Made by a program: the position numbers and the translations under genes | Assembly: GCA_031259345.1 (NCBI GenBank) | Contig: JAIRLQ010000556.1 | Span: 1 to 5,508, forward strand | Direction of reading: 5' to 3' | DNA length: 5,508 bases | Source: Treponema sp. | Lineage (GTDB): Bacteria > Spirochaetota > Spirochaetia > Treponematales > Breznakiellaceae | Shown here: positions 5,368 to 5,508 of the stretch, in pieces | How the letters are laid out: each line of letters opens with the position of its first letter | Position numbering within the stretch: position 1 is the stretch's first letter | The notes under the pieces: model-generated | What the model was told of the DNA's origin: nothing | The model's input: the letters and a program-made list of their open reading frames with translations, nothing else | Database searches by the model: none

Positions 5368-5477
5368 AATTATAACCACGCACCACGGAGATACACGGAG
5401 TTTCACGGAGTTTTGGCTATAAATCCGGTTTTCTCCCGCTTTCCCTGTGTAACTCCGTGCCCTCATTGGTTAAATTT
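5368..5477. repeat. Imperfect long inverted repeat with CACGGAG decamer array
   Basis: CACGGAG occurs at 5384, 5394 and 5404, an exact 10-bp period, and inverted as CTCCGTG at 5453-5459. Outside these, AATTATAACCA at 5368 faces TGGTTAAATT at 5467-5476, so the ends form an imperfect inverted repeat with arms of roughly 35-40 bases. This resembles the AACCACGGAG-x-CACGGAG intergenic repeats I recall from many bacteria and archaea. It is non-coding. Confidence 0.6.
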
Positions 5478-5508
5478 CTTCAAAATTCCGCTAATTTGAC
5501 GGTATTTA

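Larger units (their letters stand above)
5165..5508. other. Gene-free, repeat-rich intergenic region
   Basis: No credible gene is visible on either strand. A short plus-strand frame at 5314-5499 reads through the CACGGAG repeats and has no protein character. The space holds the 133-bp inverted-repeat element (5176-5308) and the CACGGAG element (5368-5477), joined by about 60 bp of unremarkable sequence. AATTTAACCA at 5198-5207 recurs inverted as TGGTTAAATT at 5467-5476, which brackets both elements. Confidence 0.7.

Noticed and set aside
5314..5499. Plus-strand 61-codon frame
   Set aside because: It is read through the CACGGAG inverted repeat, has no family resemblance and no Shine-Dalgarno, and is best explained as repeat sequence.
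5165..5508. CRISPR array
   Set aside because: The repeats are short, palindromic and without unique spacers of regular length, and no cas gene is present.

Overview
The window carries a divergently arranged PTS sugar-uptake locus, then a convergent housekeeping block, then repeat-rich intergenic DNA. No organism-specific marker is present. A spirochaete, Treponema-like source is my best guess. It rests on the short omega-like gene upstream of miaA, the frequent GTG/TTG starts and poor Shine-Dalgarno sites, and the CACGGAG-type intergenic repeats. This is inference, not proof.

Region 1 (1-1635, minus strand) is a three-gene operon read leftwards: PTS lactose/cellobiose-family EIIA, then EIIB (2-nt gap, strong Shine-Dalgarno inside the end of the EIIA gene), then EIIC (27-nt gap), which runs off the left edge of the window. 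All visible catalytic residues are present: His in EIIA, Cys8 in EIIB, and His237 plus Glu319 in EIIC. The set should import and phosphorylate a disaccharide such as cellobiose, chitobiose or a relative. The exact sugar cannot be read from the sequence, and no glycosidase lies in the window.

Region 2 (1636-1807) is the divergent control region. It holds three consecutive inverted repeats and a 15-bp-period tandem repeat just before the regulator. Region 3 (1808-3733, plus strand) encodes a LicR/ManR/MtlR-type multidomain PTS-controlled activator (two HTH, two PRD, degenerate EIIB-like, EIIA-like). It presumably senses flux through the divergent PTS and switches that operon. Two predicted phosphosites are substituted: Asn in place of the EIIB cysteine and Met in place of the second PRD1 histidine.

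Region 4 (3795-5164, minus strand) is a GC-rich housekeeping cluster: an RNA polymerase omega-like gene (rpoZ) with a good promoter and almost no 5' leader, then miaA (tRNA A37 dimethylallyltransferase). A 41-codon ORF exactly bridges the two with ATGA overlaps at both ends.

Region 5 (5165-5508) has no credible gene. It contains a 133-bp element with perfect 15-bp terminal inverted repeats, two tandem hairpins inside it, and a second inverted repeat with three CACGGAG copies at a 10-bp period. I did not find a clearly new defence or mobile system. The most noteworthy items are the regulator with altered phosphosites, the inverted repeats in the divergent promoter region, the near-leaderless omega gene, the bridging ORF and the 133-bp element.
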